From Kordiimonas gwangyangensis DSM 19435 = JCM 12864 (GTDB taxonomy: Bacteria; Pseudomonadota; Alphaproteobacteria; Sphingomonadales; Kordiimonadaceae), in contig NZ_AQXF01000001.1 in NCBI RefSeq assembly GCF_000375545.1, forward strand, positions 422,893-486,892: a stretch of 64,000 nucleotides of DNA. The letters are read 5' to 3'. This document shows, in pieces, positions 18,041-26,187 of this stretch (the first letter of the stretch is position 1; every line of letters begins with the position of its first letter). The position numbers and the translations under genes are program-made. The notes beneath the pieces were generated by a model. That model saw nothing but the letters and a program-made list of their open reading frames with translations. It ran no database searches and was not told the DNA's origin.

Positions 18041-19186
18041 ATGCTCACCCTCGACCCCGTCAGCCTCGCGCAGCATCTTATCCGGCGTGAAAGCATCACC
18101 CCCGACAAGGGCGATGCGCTCGATTTCCTGGCCGGGGTCCTCACCACCTTGGGCTTCAAATGCCACAAGCTGGTGTTCGAGGAGGAGGGCACAGAGCCGG
18201 TACCAAACCTTTACGCCCGCTTCGGCAAGAAGGGTCCGAACGTCTGTTTCGCCGGCCACACCGATGTGGTGCCGGTGGGTGCCAAAAGCCAATGGACGGT
18301 TGACCCCTTCAAGGCGGAAGTGCGCGACGGCCAGCTTTATGGCCGCGGCGCGGCTGATATGAAGGCCGCCATCGCCGCTTTTGTCGTGGCGACCGAACGT
18401 TTCCTTGAAGGCCGCAAGAAAAAGCCCAAGGGCTCCATCTCCTTCCTCATCACCGGCGACGAAGAAGCCATGGCCATCAATGGTACAAAGAAGGTGCTCG
18501 ATTGGCTCAATGACAAGGGCGAGAAGATCCACATGTGTATCGTGGGAGAACCCACGAACCCGACCGAGATGGGCCAGATGATCAAGATCGGCCGTCGCGG
18601 CAGCCTGCACGGTGTCGTCACCGTCAAGGGCGCACAGGGCCATGTGGCTTACCCGCACCTCGCCAAAAACCCGATCCCGGACCTTGTGAAGGTGCTGGCC
18701 ACGCTTGAAGTGCCGCTTGATGGCGGTAACGAGAAGTTCCAGCCTTCGAACCTTGAGATCGTCAACATCCATGTGGGCAATGAAAGCCACAATGTAATCC
18801 CGGCGGAAGCTTCTGCGCGCTTCAATGTGCGCTTCAATAATGAATTTTCGCCTGAAAGCCTGAAGTCCACTCTGCTCGCGCGCATGGATTCGGCGGGTGT
18901 GGATTATGAGATCGACTGGTGGCTGTCAGGGGACAGTTTCCTCACCGAGGAGGGGCCGCTCTCAGACGCCGCCGTTGCCGCCGTGGAAGCCCGCTTCGGC
19001 AAAAAGCCCGAGCTTTCAACAACCGGCGGCACGTCCGATGCCCGTTTCATCAAGGATATGTGCCCGGTGATCGAGTTCGGCCTTGTGGGTGCCACCATGC
19101 ACAAGGTGGACGAACATGTCGCCGTGGCCGACGTTGAAGCGCTGGCGGACGTCTATCAAGACATGCTGGACAGGCTGATCGGCTAA
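18041..19186 (+). CDS. dapE: Succinyl-diaminopimelate desuccinylase
   Basis: DapE is the M20-family dizinc hydrolase that removes succinate from N-succinyl-LL-DAP. The 381-residue protein shows the zinc ligands in FAGHTDVVPVG and GRGAADMKAAIA, the catalytic glutamate pair in ITGDEEAMAINGT, and the dimerisation domain in the middle (SLHGVVTVKGAQGHVAYPH, in part). The C-terminal GLVGATMHKVDEHV carries the last histidine ligand. It follows dapD directly and is followed by a non-coding stretch ending in a strong bidirectional terminator. Confidence 0.97.
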   Translation: MLTLDPVSLAQHLIRRESITPDKGDALDFLAGVLTTLGFKCHKLVFEEEGTEPVPNLYARFGKKGPNVCFAGHTDVVPVGAKSQWTVDPFKAEVRDGQLYGRGAADMKAAIAAFVVATERFLEGRKKKPKGSISFLITGDEEAMAINGTKKVLDWLNDKGEKIHMCIVGEPTNPTEMGQMIKIGRRGSLHGVVTVKGAQGHVAYPHLAKNPIPDLVKVLATLEVPLDGGNEKFQPSNLEIVNIHVGNESHNVIPAEASARFNVRFNNEFSPESLKSTLLARMDSAGVDYEIDWWLSGDSFLTEEGPLSDAAVAAVEARFGKKPELSTTGGTSDARFIKDMCPVIEFGLVGATMHKVDEHVAVADVEALADVYQDMLDRLIG

Positions 19187-19229
19187 GCCCAAACAGGGAC
19201 TTAGTGAATCTGTCACACAAACCTAAATT

Positions 19230-19412
19230 AATTCTAGTTTCGCGGGTACGCGGTGCTGCCTATTATCCTATTGCGGTTTGCAGAGGTCTGGGGGTCACGC
19301 CCCGCCGTCCCTACGGTTCTGCCCCAGGGGCCCCTCCCGGTGCGGTTGCACTGAAACGCCGATGTGAACCTTGCTCCCCTGAGCCCCAATGCCCTACATT
19401 TCGGGTGCTCAA
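19230..19412 (+). ncRNA. Candidate structured small RNA locus (unidentified)
   Basis: No coding sequence is convincing here. The DNA is rich in complementary segments: TCTGGGG (from about 19290) with CCCCAGG (from about 19329), an inner CCGT/ACGG hairpin, and GCGGTTT (about 19272) with the AAACGCC near 19350. An AT-rich promoter-like stretch precedes it (19205-19235) and a strong terminator follows at 19418. It contains a CCCCTGAGCC block reminiscent of 6S RNA, but I could not fit the 6S fold. Strand and function are uncertain. Confidence 0.3.
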
Positions 19413-19417
19413 AAGTT

Positions 19418-19448
19418 AAAGGGGTCTGCGCCTCCCGCAGACCCCTTT
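19418..19448. terminator. Bidirectional intrinsic terminator
   Basis: A perfect 13-bp stem (AAAGGGGTCTGCG at 19418-19430 with its complement at 19436-19448) encloses a 5-nt loop, with A and T runs at the ends. It separates the dapE side from the convergent GFA-family gene and can serve both strands. Confidence 0.85.
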
Positions 19449-19473
19449 ATTCAATCCTGCGCCCAGCCCGGCT

Positions 19474-19863
19474 TTAGTCCTCCGCTTTTAGGCTTTCGAT
19501 ATTGGCTTCCCAGTTGGCGCCGTCAAATTCACCGATATCAAGGCTCGTTACCGTCGCCATATCAATGCAGTTGGTGTTGATGGACCAACCATCCGGGTGA
19601 CTGCGCGGTACATAAAAGGATTTCACGCCGCAGGTTTTGCAAAACAGGTGTTTCGCCGTGCGGGTATTGAAGGTGTATTCCGTCAGGTTGTCCGCGCCGG
19701 AGGTGATGCGAAACTCATCCTGTGTCGCGAAATAATGGATGAAACCGGTGCGCGCGCACATGCTGCAGGTGCAGGTTACGGCCTTCAGGTCGGACGGGCC
19801 ATCAAACTCGAACGTCACAGTACCGCAGTGGCAGCCGCCTTTGTGGGTTACCTTATCAGCCAT
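19474..19863 (-). CDS. GFA/CENP-V family zinc-binding protein
   Basis: This 129-residue protein uses ATG 19863; an upstream in-frame TTG would add three residues. It is a Mss4-like fold protein of the glutathione-dependent formaldehyde-activating (GFA) family, with cysteine pairs GGCHCGTVTF, CTCSMC and CKTCGV, the structural and catalytic zinc ligands. Most members have no proven glutathione-formaldehyde activity, so the precise reaction is unknown. Its start overlaps the end of the upstream small gene by 8 bp, so it sits at the end of a tight operon with recR. Confidence 0.85.
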   Translation of the reverse strand: MADKVTHKGGCHCGTVTFEFDGPSDLKAVTCTCSMCARTGFIHYFATQDEFRITSGADNLTEYTFNTRTAKHLFCKTCGVKSFYVPRSHPDGWSINTNCIDMATVTSLDIGEFDGANWEANIESLKAED

Positions 19864-20176
19864 GGCTCTCAATCACCTCGCCAAGCGCCCGTTCAACACG
19901 GAACAGGCCGTTATATTTTTCATAGACCGGCGTGAAGGACTGGAACAGCTCACTGGCCTGATAGGCGCTGAGCGCCGCCCGGCTTTTGAATGCATAAACG
20001 GCCATAAAGCCAGCCCATCCGTCAGGCGACGTTTCCTCAAGCTTTGTCAGCCGTGCCCATTTCACGCCGGGGTCAGCCGCGACCGCCGCCACATGGCCGT
20101 TCGTGAGCCAATCAATATAACCTCGGCCCGCAACCGGGTCCGCCCACACTTTGACGGTATAAATAACTTCGGTCAT
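19856..20176 (-). CDS. DUF4286-like small alpha/beta-barrel protein
   Basis: The protein has 106 residues. The layout (IYTVKVWADPVAGRGYIDWL, GWAGFMAVYAFKSRAALSAY, RVERALGEVIE) resembles the DUF4286 family of dimeric alpha-beta barrel proteins, of unknown function. The start codon overlaps the recR stop (TGATG), so it is translationally coupled to recR. It overlaps the GFA gene by 8 bp. No catalytic residue is obvious. Confidence 0.7.
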   Translation of the reverse strand: MTEVIYTVKVWADPVAGRGYIDWLTNGHVAAVAADPGVKWARLTKLEETSPDGWAGFMAVYAFKSRAALSAYQASELFQSFTPVYEKYNGLFRVERALGEVIESHG

Positions 20177-20781
20177 CAGCTTACCGCACCACGGGCACGC
20201 AATGCTGCCGCGAGCGTACCGTCATCCAGATAGTCAAGCTCACCGCCCACCGGCACACCGTGCGCCAGCGCTGTGACTTTCACACCCGTGTCCGCCAGCC
20301 GTTCGGCCAGATAATGGCTCGTGGTCTGGCCGTCCACCGTCGCATTGAGGGCAAGGATGACTTCCGTCACCTCGCCCGACTGCGCGCGTTCAAGCAGCGG
20401 CGCGATGTTGAGCTCATCCGGCCCGATGCCATCAAGGGCAGAGAGGGTGCCGCCAAGCACATGGTAGAGGCCGCGATAGGTCTCCGACCGGTCAAGCGCC
20501 CAAAGGTCGGCCACATCCTCCACCACACAAACGGTGCTGCGGTCGCGCCGGCCGTCCACACACACATGGCAGGGGTCGCTTGTGTCGATATTGCCGCAAG
20601 ACGCACAGATGACGATTTTCGCGGCCACATCCTCAAGCGCGCGGGCAAGCGGCACCATGACGCTGTCACGCTTCTTCAATAGCTGCAGCGTGGAGCGCCG
20701 GGCCGAGCGCGGACCAAGCCCCGGCAGTTTGGCCAGAAGCTGGATCAGTGTATCAATTTCACTACCGTGACTGCGCGGCAT
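20176..20781 (-). CDS. recR: Recombination mediator RecR
   Basis: RecR works with RecF/RecO to load RecA at single-strand gaps. The 201-residue length is standard. An N-terminal helix-hairpin-helix ([14 protein letters not shown]) is followed by the C4 zinc motif [16 protein letters not shown] and the Toprim domain ([21 protein letters not shown], in part; [21 protein letters not shown], in part). In many bacteria recR directly follows dnaX and ybaB; here four unrelated small genes lie between ybaB and recR. Confidence 0.96.
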   Translation of the reverse strand: MPRSHGSEIDTLIQLLAKLPGLGPRSARRSTLQLLKKRDSVMVPLARALEDVAAKIVICASCGNIDTSDPCHVCVDGRRDRSTVCVVEDVADLWALDRSETYRGLYHVLGGTLSALDGIGPDELNIAPLLERAQSGEVTEVILALNATVDGQTTSHYLAERLADTGVKVTALAHGVPVGGELDYLDDGTLAAALRARGAVS

Positions 20782-20787
20782 CAGGCT

Positions 20788-21258
20788 CTACTCCGCTTTA
20801 CCAAGTTTCTTGAGGCGGCTTTTCACCCCCACCCCAAGGAACAGCACCGTGGCGACATAATAAAAGAAGGAAACAATGGCGAGGGAGAAGGCCATCACCT
20901 GAGGCTCAGCGGAGGTCAGCACTTCATAAAAATGCGCGCGGCGTTCTTCGGTCAGGAACACATGGGCGATCAGCAATGTATTCAGCGTGTTGGCGACATG
21001 CAGCACCAAGAGGGCAATAAGCCCGAGCTTCCATTTCTCCGCGCCAACAAAACCGCGTTCCTGTTCCTCGGCGAAACGGAAACCGGTCATGACAGCGGCG
21101 GCGACGATGATCAACAGCTTGCCAAGCTCGCCAAAATTGATGCCGAAACCAAAGCTGACCCCGGTCATGGCCAGCATCAGGCAAATATACCAGCTCGCGA
21201 ATGTGCTGAGATACGGAAGCATCTTCGCTGGTGCTGTTGCTTCTGCTTGTTCGCTCAT
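20788..21258 (-). CDS. ABZJ_00895-like small membrane protein
   Basis: I chose ATG 21258 (156 residues) because an AGGGAAC site precedes it; the longer frame to 21327 runs into the upstream gene. Four hydrophobic segments are visible (WYICLMLAMTGVSFGFGI, LLIIVAAAVMTGF, LGLIALLVLHVANTLNTLLI in part, VMAFSLAIVSFFYYVATVLF). The charged loop RFAEEQERGFVGAEKWKL resembles the ABZJ_00895 family of unknown function. It ends only 6 bp before recR. Confidence 0.65.
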   Translation of the reverse strand: MSEQAEATAPAKMLPYLSTFASWYICLMLAMTGVSFGFGINFGELGKLLIIVAAAVMTGFRFAEEQERGFVGAEKWKLGLIALLVLHVANTLNTLLIAHVFLTEERRAHFYEVLTSAEPQVMAFSLAIVSFFYYVATVLFLGVGVKSRLKKLGKAE

Positions 21259-21271
21259 GTTCCCTGCCCCG

Positions 21272-21556
21272 CTAGTCTGATGTACCTGAATAGGTGTCCA
21301 GAAGCTTTTTGCGGAATTTCCGGTCACGTTTCAAGTGCCACTCGCGGCTCATGGCCTCGCCGCGCGTTTTAAACTCCTCGGTGTGGAGAATGACCCACGT
21401 TCGCCCACGGGTGGATTTGGCGCCTGTGCCGCTATTGTGCGCGGCGAGGCGCTTGTTTACATCGGTCGTCCAGCCCACATAGGTTCGGGCTTTGGCACCA
21501 TCAAAACAGGCCAGCACATAAACAAAACAGGGATAGTCAAACTCACTCAGGGTCAC
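21272..21556 (-). CDS. GIY-YIG nuclease family protein (UPF0213-like)
   Basis: This 94-residue single-domain protein has the GIY-YIG core (FVYVLACFDGAKARTYVGWT), the conserved arginine in VNKRLAAHNSG and the glutamate region GEAMSREWHLK. It matches the small stand-alone YhbQ-like group rather than UvrC. Some members are reported to cleave nucleic acid; the physiological role is unclear. It overlaps the next upstream gene by 14 bp. Confidence 0.88.
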   Translation of the reverse strand: MTLSEFDYPCFVYVLACFDGAKARTYVGWTTDVNKRLAAHNSGTGAKSTRGRTWVILHTEEFKTRGEAMSREWHLKRDRKFRKKLLDTYSGTSD

Positions 21557-21992
21557 GCTCCCTGACCGTCAGGGCATAACAGAATGGCCCCGCGTCGTGC
21601 CGCCAGTCGACGCCAAGGTCGGTGTCGTAAAAATGCGGGTAATCGCCCCGGCGACCGCTATCCGCAAGGTCGAATTTGGCGCAAAGGTTGAAGTCCAGAT
21701 CGCCGGTTATCTGATAAGCGTAGCGCTCGCCCGTGATGGGGTCCACCATCTCCCCGCGTTGTGGTGTGGCAGATGGCAATTGATCAAGGCTTCGGGGCAA
21801 TTCGTCATAGCGGCGATAATATTGGTGCACCGCGCGGTTAATTTCGCGCAGGTCAGACACCCGGCGGTCATCAAGCCGCGCGAGTTGCATCTCGGCGGGT
21901 GAGCGCACGAGCGACGCGCCAAGCGCCACAAGCCCGGCCACGAGAAACGTACCTGCGAGCAGGAACAGCTTGCCGCTGCTAGGCGTTTTCAT
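21543..21992 (-). CDS. Membrane-anchored protein of unknown function
   Basis: This is a 149-residue protein from ATG 21992 (a start at 22007 is also open). One hydrophobic segment (LFLLAGTFLVAGLVALGASLV, in part) near the N-terminus is followed by a soluble domain with IREINRAVHQYYRRYDELP-like helices and DPITGERYAYQITGDLDF. That pattern (one N-terminal helix, then a YYxxxxxLP block) is reminiscent of pseudopilin-like proteins, but no prepilin peptidase site is visible. The start overlaps the end of the upstream DUF5671 gene by 14 bp. Confidence 0.6.
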   Translation of the reverse strand: MKTPSSGKLFLLAGTFLVAGLVALGASLVRSPAEMQLARLDDRRVSDLREINRAVHQYYRRYDELPRSLDQLPSATPQRGEMVDPITGERYAYQITGDLDFNLCAKFDLADSGRRGDYPHFYDTDLGVDWRHDAGPFCYALTVRERDPE

Positions 21993-22635
21993 CACCCGCC
22001 TCCGCATCTTCCGCCTGCCGGATGGAACGGAAATAATAGGTCAGCACCGAACCCGATACAAAACCCACCACCAGCACCTTGAGCAGGAAACGCGACGTCG
22101 CCATGCCACCAAGGAAATGATAGAGCACAGCAACGAGGTCACCGAGGGCGGTGAGTCCCGCAAAGAAAAGCGTTAGGTAAGTCAGCCACTGCCGCGCGCC
22201 GGACATAGGCGCACTGACCATGCCTTTCACACGCTGTTCCGCCTTGTAGGCGAGCGCAAGGTAGGTGGGTGCAAAAACAATGGTCCAGGCCATCCAGTAG
22301 CGGATGTTGCTTTCGATATAACCGGTGTTGTCGTGCGCGGCAGGGTCCCGGATCACAAGGTCCAGAATATCGAATGCCAGCATGATCACGCCCCAGCAGG
22401 CGAGGTAGAGCGCACCAAAAAGCGAAAGGTAAAACACCGTATCCCGCGCGGTGAGCGAATAATGCTTGGCCGGGACCGGGACGGGAAACTCAGCCGGGTG
22501 ATAGGCGGCGAGCGCCTTCCTAATCTCATCCGCCTGCCAGCCGGCTTCCGTGAGTACAGCCGATATTTCAGCCCGGCTTTTGCCCGCCTCTAGCGCTTTG
22601 CCAACAAAGTCCTGGAGTGTCTGACTGGATGCCAC
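21979..22635 (-). CDS. DUF5671 domain membrane protein
   Basis: The 218-residue protein begins with a soluble UBA-like helical stretch (LQDFVGKALEAGKSRAEISA, in part; AGWQADEIRKAL) followed by the PVPAKHYSLTARDTVFYLSL region and four or five transmembrane segments, the layout of DUF5671 proteins. The N-terminal module resembles those that precede this domain in many bacteria. Function is unknown. It lies 85 bp downstream of ybaB on the same strand and leads a run of overlapping small genes. Confidence 0.72.
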   Translation of the reverse strand: MASSQTLQDFVGKALEAGKSRAEISAVLTEAGWQADEIRKALAAYHPAEFPVPVPAKHYSLTARDTVFYLSLFGALYLACWGVIMLAFDILDLVIRDPAAHDNTGYIESNIRYWMAWTIVFAPTYLALAYKAEQRVKGMVSAPMSGARQWLTYLTLFFAGLTALGDLVAVLYHFLGGMATSRFLLKVLVVGFVSGSVLTYYFRSIRQAEDAEAGDENA

Positions 22636-22720
22636 GCTCGCCCCCTTCCCTGAGTTTCACCAACGTTAAGGTGAAACTTCCCGCACGATCAAGGCATTAT
22701 GGCGGCAATAGCCGGTATGC

Positions 22721-23044
22721 CTAGAATGGCATTTTAAATCCGGGCGGCAGGTCGAGGCCGCCGGTGAGGTCCTTCATGCGCGACTGCATGGCGTCGGCTG
22801 CCTTTTCACGCGCCTGTTTGTGCGCGGCGACAATCAGGTCTTCAACCACATCTTTTTCTTCCGATGAGAACAGGCTTGGGTCGATGGTGACGGATTTCAT
22901 GTCGCCCTTGGCGGTAAGGATAACGTTCACCATGCCGGCGCCTGCGGTGCCTTCAACCTCTACCCGGTCCAGCTCAGCCTGCATGTCGCCCATCTTGGAC
23001 TGCATTTCCTGCGCTTTTTTCAGCATTTCAGTGAGGTTTTTCAT
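22721..23044 (-). CDS. YbaB/EbfC nucleoid-associated protein
   Basis: This 107-residue protein has the standard YbaB/EbfC pattern: a long N-terminal helix (MLKKAQEMQSKMGDMQAEL), the central strand block VEGTAGAGMVNVILTAKGD, then DPSLFSSEEKDVVEDLIVAA and a GGLDLPPGF C-terminus. YbaB dimers bind DNA as tweezer-like clamps. It follows dnaX by 15 bp, the usual neighbour. Confidence 0.94.
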   Translation of the reverse strand: MKNLTEMLKKAQEMQSKMGDMQAELDRVEVEGTAGAGMVNVILTAKGDMKSVTIDPSLFSSEEKDVVEDLIVAAHKQAREKAADAMQSRMKDLTGGLDLPPGFKMPF

Positions 23045-23059
23045 GGCTTCACTCCAGAC

Positions 23060-24853
23060 CTAAAAATCAAAATCGGACCCGTCGGTCATATCATCATCGA
23101 AGGACACACCTTCAAGGGCGTCATCCATGCTCGGCAGGTCTTCTTCCTCGGCACGGCTGTCACGCACGTGAATGAGCTCCGCGTCCGGGAAGGCGGCGAG
23201 CAGGGATTTCACAATCGGCTCCGCCAGCGCTTCATCGCGCCGCTTCTTCTCGCGCACGATTTCCTTGGTGCGGATGGTCTCTTCACCCTCGGCCTCGCGG
23301 GTGACGGTAATCTGCCAGTCCACCCCGGTCCAGAGCTTGAGGCAGGACTTTGCCCGCATCATGAAGTCAGGCGGCAGTTGCCTGAGCGTGCGCATCTCAA
23401 TCGCGCCGGGCTTATAGTTCACCAGCCGCACATGGTCCTTCAGGATCACCGCGAGCGTGGGTTCGCGCTCAACGTTAAAAAGCGCGACGAGTTTTTCAAA
23501 GTCCACCGGCATCGGGTGTTTGGGATGGTCCGCGCCCTGCCCGGCATCCTGCCGGAAGGCGAGCACCTGCGCACTGTGTGCTGCCGTTGGCGCACCGCCA
23601 CCATAGGCTTGCGGCGCCTGTTGGCCTGCGATCGCATGCACATTGCCACCACCACCGCCGGGCGCGCCCGATGGGCCACCCGCTGGCGCACCGCCACCGC
23701 CCTGCACCTGTTTCACAAGGTCAGCCGGGCTTGGCAGGTTGGCCGCGTAACACAGACGAATGAGCACCATTTCAGCCGCAGCAATGGGGCTGGGTGCGGT
23801 TTTGACTTCACCAAGGCCCTTAAGCAGCATTTGCCACGCGCGGGTGAGGTGCGGCATACCGAGCTTTGAGGCCATCTCGCCGCCCTGCTTGCGCTCCGCT
23901 TCGGAGACAAGCGTATCGGTGCCGGTGTCAGGCGTAACCTTGAGGCGCGTCAGCCAATGCGTGACCTCAAGAAGGTCGTTGAGCACCACTGACGGGTCCG
24001 CGCCAGAATCATATTGTTTGCGCAGGGTGCCAAGCGACGTGGCAACATCACCCTTCATAAGCTGCTCAAACAGGTCAAGCACCAGCGCCCGGTCGGCAAG
24101 GCCGAGCATATCACGCACCTGACCCTCGGTGACTTCACCCGCGCCGTGCGCGATGGCTTGGTCGAGAAGCGACAGGCTATCGCGCACCGAACCTTCAGCG
24201 GCGCGCGCGATCAGCTTCAGTGCGCCCTCGTCAGCCTTGCAGCCTTCCTGGTCGACAAGCTTGGCGAGGTGGGCAATCAGCACATCCGCCTCAACCCGCT
24301 TGAGGTCGAAGCGCTGACAGCGCGACAGCACCGTCACTGGCAACTTGCGGATTTCAGTCGTCGCAAAAATGAACTTCACATGCTCGGGCGGCTCTTCAAG
24401 GGTTTTAAGAAGCGCGTTGAACGCGTTCTTCGAGAGCATGTGCACTTCGTCGATGATGTAAATCTTGTAGCGGGCGGAAACCGGCGCATAGCGCACGCTT
24501 TCGATAATCTCACGGATATCATCCACCCCGGTGCGCGAGGCGGCGTCCATCTCCAGCACGTCAACATGGCGGCTTTCGGCGATGGCCTTGCAGTTATCGC
24601 ACGCGCCGCACGGGTTGATGGACGGGCCGTCATGCACGGTACAGTTCAGTGCCTTGGCGATAATGCGCGCCGTTGTGGTTTTACCCACCCCGCGAACCCC
24701 GGTCAGCACAAAGGCATGGGCAAGGCGGCCACTGTCGATCGCATTGGAAAGCGTGCGCACCATGGCTTCCTGCCCGATAAGGCTATCGAAATCCGATGGG
24801 CGGTATTTACGGGCAAGAACCCGGTAATTCTGCTTTTCAGTGCTGTCGCTCAT
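23060..24853 (-). CDS. dnaX: DNA polymerase III subunit gamma/tau
   Basis: DnaX forms the clamp-loader core. The 597-residue protein has an N-terminal AAA+ domain with Walker A GVRGVGKTT, a zinc module with cysteines in the CGACDNC region, IIDEVHMLSKNAFNALLKTL and the sensor region ATTEIRKLPVTVLSRCQRFDL, then a glycine-rich linker (about residues 385-430) and a tau-like C-terminal domain. I see no obvious slippery frameshift site for making gamma. The promoter region 93 bp upstream carries three 11-bp repeats described separately. Confidence 0.96.
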   Translation of the reverse strand: MSDSTEKQNYRVLARKYRPSDFDSLIGQEAMVRTLSNAIDSGRLAHAFVLTGVRGVGKTTTARIIAKALNCTVHDGPSINPCGACDNCKAIAESRHVDVLEMDAASRTGVDDIREIIESVRYAPVSARYKIYIIDEVHMLSKNAFNALLKTLEEPPEHVKFIFATTEIRKLPVTVLSRCQRFDLKRVEADVLIAHLAKLVDQEGCKADEGALKLIARAAEGSVRDSLSLLDQAIAHGAGEVTEGQVRDMLGLADRALVLDLFEQLMKGDVATSLGTLRKQYDSGADPSVVLNDLLEVTHWLTRLKVTPDTGTDTLVSEAERKQGGEMASKLGMPHLTRAWQMLLKGLGEVKTAPSPIAAAEMVLIRLCYAANLPSPADLVKQVQGGGGAPAGGPSGAPGGGGGNVHAIAGQQAPQAYGGGAPTAAHSAQVLAFRQDAGQGADHPKHPMPVDFEKLVALFNVEREPTLAVILKDHVRLVNYKPGAIEMRTLRQLPPDFMMRAKSCLKLWTGVDWQITVTREAEGEETIRTKEIVREKKRRDEALAEPIVKSLLAAFPDAELIHVRDSRAEEEDLPSMDDALEGVSFDDDMTDGSDFDF

Positions 24854-24941
24854 GGGCGTGTCTGTCCCCCGTGGATGGTGTTGATCATGACTAGCAGGAT
24901 TGAACCCATCGGGAAAGAGGCTGGGCCGGAAAATGCATCAG

Positions 24942-24974
24942 GAAAATGCACATAGCCCGCACAGATCACGCACA
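24942..24974 (-). repeat. Three 11-bp direct repeats upstream of dnaX
   Basis: Read on the reverse strand, TGTGCGTGATC, TGTGCGGGCTA and TGTGCATTTTC follow one another with an exact 11-bp period. The nearest edge is about 90 bp upstream of the dnaX start. The same unit occurs at 46777, 47635 and 58703. Confidence 0.6.
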
Positions 24975-24980
24975 CTGTCA

Positions 24981-25000
24981 CCGGCTTGTAAACAAACCGG
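24981..25000 (-). terminator. Hairpin downstream of the SRP RNA gene
   Basis: On the reverse strand an 8-bp stem (CCGGTTTG with CAAGCCGG, one G-T pair) closes a TTTA loop, about 28 bp after the end of ffs. No T-run follows, so this is only a possible terminator. Confidence 0.35.
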
Positions 25001-25027
25001 GCAATGGAGATAAAAATGAAGGTAGGG

Positions 25028-25121
25028 TGGGAGGGCCAAAACGACCCATGCACAACTCGTTACGGCTGCTTCCTTTCGGACCTGACCGGGTTGGCGAGCG
25101 GAATGTCCGCCGGCTCTCCCG
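25028..25121 (-). ncRNA. ffs: Signal recognition particle RNA (4.5S type)
   Basis: The reverse strand carries the conserved apical hairpin GGTCAGGTCCGAAAGGAAGC followed by AGCC, as in bacterial 4.5S RNA. The ends GGGAGAGCC (25120-25112) and GGCCCTCCC (25037-25029) pair to close the rod, giving about 94 nt. The RNA binds Ffh and directs nascent membrane proteins to FtsY. Location just upstream of dnaX is common in alphaproteobacteria. Exact ends are estimated from the closing stem. Confidence 0.93.
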
Positions 25122-25207
25122 CGGCTGTATATGGCGATTCTTGCTCACACTTGCAAGGGGAATGTGTCCGCACTAGCTTCATGCACAAAGAATAATGGGA
25201 GGAAGGC

Positions 25208-26131
25208 GTGGCCTTAAGCACTGTAACGACAGCATTTTCCGGTAATCCGCTCAACCGCGCCGACCATCTGCGCAATGATGCTGAGATCCTTGGCGACTGG
25301 GCCCGGCGGGATGACGCACGATTCGTGCTCTTTGCCGATGACCGGGTGCTGACCGACGAATTTGGCGATATCGCCTGGATGACACCGGGCCGGTGCCGCT
25401 TCCTGCCGCTTGGTACCACCATTTTCCTCGGCCTTGAGGGCGACGCGCCACGCTATGCCGCCACGCTTGACGGCAGCGCTGAGGAGTTTGGCGACATGTT
25501 CGCGCCCGCCAAATTCCGCGAGGGCCGTGCAGTGGCCATGAAATTTGGCCATGCACACCCGAGCCTCGGCATTGTAGCCCAGGCCAAATCCATGCTGGCA
25601 TGGCACAAAAGCCACCTCTTCTGCGCCAAATGCGGGCACCAGTCAGAGCTTGTGAAAGCAGGCTACGAGCGCAAGTGCCCGTCCTGCGGCGCGAGCCATT
25701 TCCCGCGCACCGACCCCGTTGTGATCATGCTGGCCTTCCCGGAGGGGGGCAACAATGAGCGCGCACTTGTCGGTCGCGGTTACCACCTGCCGCCCGGCAT
25801 TTATTCCGCCCTGGCAGGTTTCATGGAGCCGGGCGAGACCATCGAGGAAGCTGTGGCGCGGGAACTGATGGAGGAAACTGGCCTCAAGGCCACAAAGGTG
25901 GAATACAAGGCCAGCCAGCCATGGCCCTGGCCATCCACCCTGATGATCGGCTGCTTCGCCTGGGTGGAAGACGGCGAGATCACGCCGGACACCACCGAGA
26001 TTGAGGATGCACGCTGGGTCACGAGGGAAGAAGCCCGTCGCGCCGTCGCGGGTGAGACCCCAAACCTGATTCTCCCGCCCTCCCTCGCCATTGCACACAA
26101 TTTGTTGGAGCTCTGGCTCGCTGAAGAGTGA
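25208..26131 (+). CDS. nudC: NAD(+) diphosphatase (NudC)
   Basis: NudC is a Nudix hydrolase that cleaves NAD(H) to NMN(H) and AMP and removes NAD caps from RNA. The 307-residue protein starts at GTG behind GGGAGGAAGG. It has an N-terminal NUDIX-like domain, the zinc ribbon CAKCGHQSELVKAGYERKC (in part; four cysteines around residues 139-161), and a complete Nudix box GFMEPGETIEEAVARELMEE followed by TGL. The SQPWPWPSTLM motif downstream marks the NADH-specific branch. Confidence 0.95.
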   Translation: MALSTVTTAFSGNPLNRADHLRNDAEILGDWARRDDARFVLFADDRVLTDEFGDIAWMTPGRCRFLPLGTTIFLGLEGDAPRYAATLDGSAEEFGDMFAPAKFREGRAVAMKFGHAHPSLGIVAQAKSMLAWHKSHLFCAKCGHQSELVKAGYERKCPSCGASHFPRTDPVVIMLAFPEGGNNERALVGRGYHLPPGIYSALAGFMEPGETIEEAVARELMEETGLKATKVEYKASQPWPWPSTLMIGCFAWVEDGEITPDTTEIEDARWVTREEARRAVAGETPNLILPPSLAIAHNLLELWLAEE

Positions 26132-26165
26132 TCCGGACACCAAGGGATGCGTATAAAGTTTTGCA

Positions 26166-26187
26166 CTTGCAACAGTTGCGTTGCAAG
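26166..26187. promoter_or_regulatory. 22-bp perfect-arm inverted repeat after nudC
   Basis: CTTGCAAC (26166-26173) and GTTGCAAG (26180-26187) flank 6 bp. It lies 35 bp after the nudC stop and 165 bp before the PAS gene. No T-run follows, so it could be an operator or a weak terminator. Confidence 0.35.
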
